64,000 nt of DNA from Zhihengliuella sp. ISTPL4. Its GTDB lineage: Bacteria; Actinomycetota; Actinomycetes; Actinomycetales; Microbacteriaceae. Of the stretch, positions 63,551-64,000 are shown piece after piece (the first letter of the stretch is position 1; the number at the start of each line of letters is the position of its first letter). Location: positions 2,448,727 to 2,512,726 of the forward strand of contig NZ_CP025422.1 of NCBI RefSeq assembly GCF_002848265.1. Direction: 5' to 3'. The notes beneath the pieces are model-generated. The model was not told the DNA's origin, searched no databases, and saw only the letters and a list, made by a program, of their open reading frames with translations. The translations under genes and the position numbers were made by a program.

Positions 63551-64000
63551 TCATGGGCGCCGGACGGTGCGGGTCACCGTGAACTTCGGAGTGCGTCGGA
63601 GCTGCTCCGTGGGACCGATCAGGCGGGTCAGCTCGGCCCGGTATCCGAGGCTCGAGTTGTACACCGTGAACAGCTCTCCGCCGGGGCGGAGCAGGCGCGC
63701 GGCGGCATGGAACAGGCGGGTCGCGGCACCCGTGTGCACGCTGGCGCCGAGGTGGAATGGCGGGTTCAGGAGGACGGCGTCGAAGGAGGCATCCGAAAGC
63801 TCGGAGCCCGCGTCGTCGTGAGTGACCTGGACCCGGTCGGCCACCCCGTTCGCGATCATCGTGGCTCGCGCAGAGGCGACGGCGGCGGCCGAGCGGTCCG
63901 TGGCGACGACCCGGTCGTCCGGGCGGGCGAGCGCCCAGGACACGGCGAGCGCTCCGGTCCCGCAGCCGAGGTCGAGCACGCGGCGGCCGGGGCCGTTCAC
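63551..64000 (-). CDS. RsmC/RlmG-like class I SAM-dependent methyltransferase, C-terminal part (runs off the right edge)
   Basis: About 150 residues are visible. SAM motif I is VLDLGCGTGALAV (about 8-20 from the edge), the acidic loop is VVATDRS, and the catalytic NPPFHLG follows LLNPPF, the NPPF motif of N-methyltransferases such as RsmC (16S rRNA G1207) and RlmG. It ends EQLRRTPKFTVTRTVRRP, a typical RsmC-like tail. The GTG at the right edge is probably internal because family members have an N-terminal half. It may modify rRNA guanine-N2; the exact target is not known from this fragment. Confidence 0.85.
   Translation of the reverse strand: MNGPGRRVLDLGCGTGALAVSWALARPDDRVVATDRSAAAVASARATMIANGVADRVQVTHDDAGSELSDASFDAVLLNPPFHLGASVHTGAATRLFHAAARLLRPGGELFTVYNSSLGYRAELTRLIGPTEQLRRTPKFTVTRTVRRP

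Noticed and set aside
1..64000. tRNA, rRNA, CRISPR array, insertion sequence or prophage
   Set aside because: I looked for tRNA-like GGTTCGAATCC arms, rRNA blocks, repeat-spacer arrays and transposase motifs. The TTCGAATCGC hits belong to the 59-bp elements and do not fold as tRNA; none of the others was found.

Overview
The window reads as chromosome from a high-GC actinobacterium, most likely Microbacteriaceae (Microbacterium-like). I infer this from the strong G/C third-position bias, the many GTG starts and 1-4 base stop/start overlaps, a LAxTG-type wall-anchored protein, a DUF1048/PadR/ABC operon, DUF305 next to a DUF6153-like protein, and coding sequences carrying a GGGACCCA/CTCAGG-type repeat. 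It holds 58 supportable coding features, two of them cut by the window edges. I see no rRNA, tRNA, CRISPR array, transposase or phage gene.

Bases 1-32100 are a carbohydrate and sugar-acid region. Block A (1285-17162) carries an SMP-30-type lactonase, an FAH-family hydrolase, a 2-hydroxyacid dehydrogenase, four SDR dehydrogenases, an enolase-superfamily dehydratase, an MFS sugar-acid-type transporter coupled to a secreted beta-helix protein, a ceramidase-like hydrolase and a GntR/FCD regulator. Lactonase, sugar-acid dehydratase, SDR and FAH hydrolase together are the enzyme set of non-phosphorylative L-fucose/L-rhamnose-type oxidation to pyruvate plus lactate or an aldehyde. Four promoters in this block, plus the one in front of the GntR gene, share a TGCTATAGCA palindrome, so it is probably one regulon. 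A second secreted beta-helix paralogue (18209-20362) follows. Block B (20467-32103) is a CUT1-type ABC sugar importer with a DapA/NanA-like aldolase, a 2-hydroxyacid dehydrogenase, an epimerase-like protein and an acetyltransferase. It diverges from a ROK regulator, two Gfo/Idh/MocA oxidoreductases and an SDR.

Bases 32200-42950 hold a CorA magnesium/cobalt channel behind a short leader ORF, an acidic hypothetical protein, an SGNH hydrolase, and a tight peptidase E-like / Dcu dicarboxylate transporter / ThrE exporter operon. Then come a truncated RelE-like toxin, a DUF305 lipoprotein and DUF6153-like pair behind a CsoR-like copper operator, an ECF S-component-like membrane protein, and a MalT-type LuxR regulator. 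Bases 42967-57000 hold a 1.7-kilo-residue DUF11-repeat surface protein, an FtsX/LolD-type ABC exporter facing a two-component system, a LysM-like secreted protein, and a PadR/DUF1048/ABC-2 operon behind three abutting operators. Bases 57137-64000 hold a lipase-maturation-factor-like membrane protein, a choloylglycine-hydrolase-family enzyme, a ProV/ProW/ProX osmoprotectant importer and the end of an RsmC-like methyltransferase.

The most unusual structure is non-coding. Two families of fixed-length, inverted-repeat-ended elements (four copies of exactly 59 bp, three of exactly 52 bp) and several single palindromes sit between genes. All four 59-bp copies lie 1-7 bp from a stop codon. A separate REP-like sequence is built into three coding sequences.
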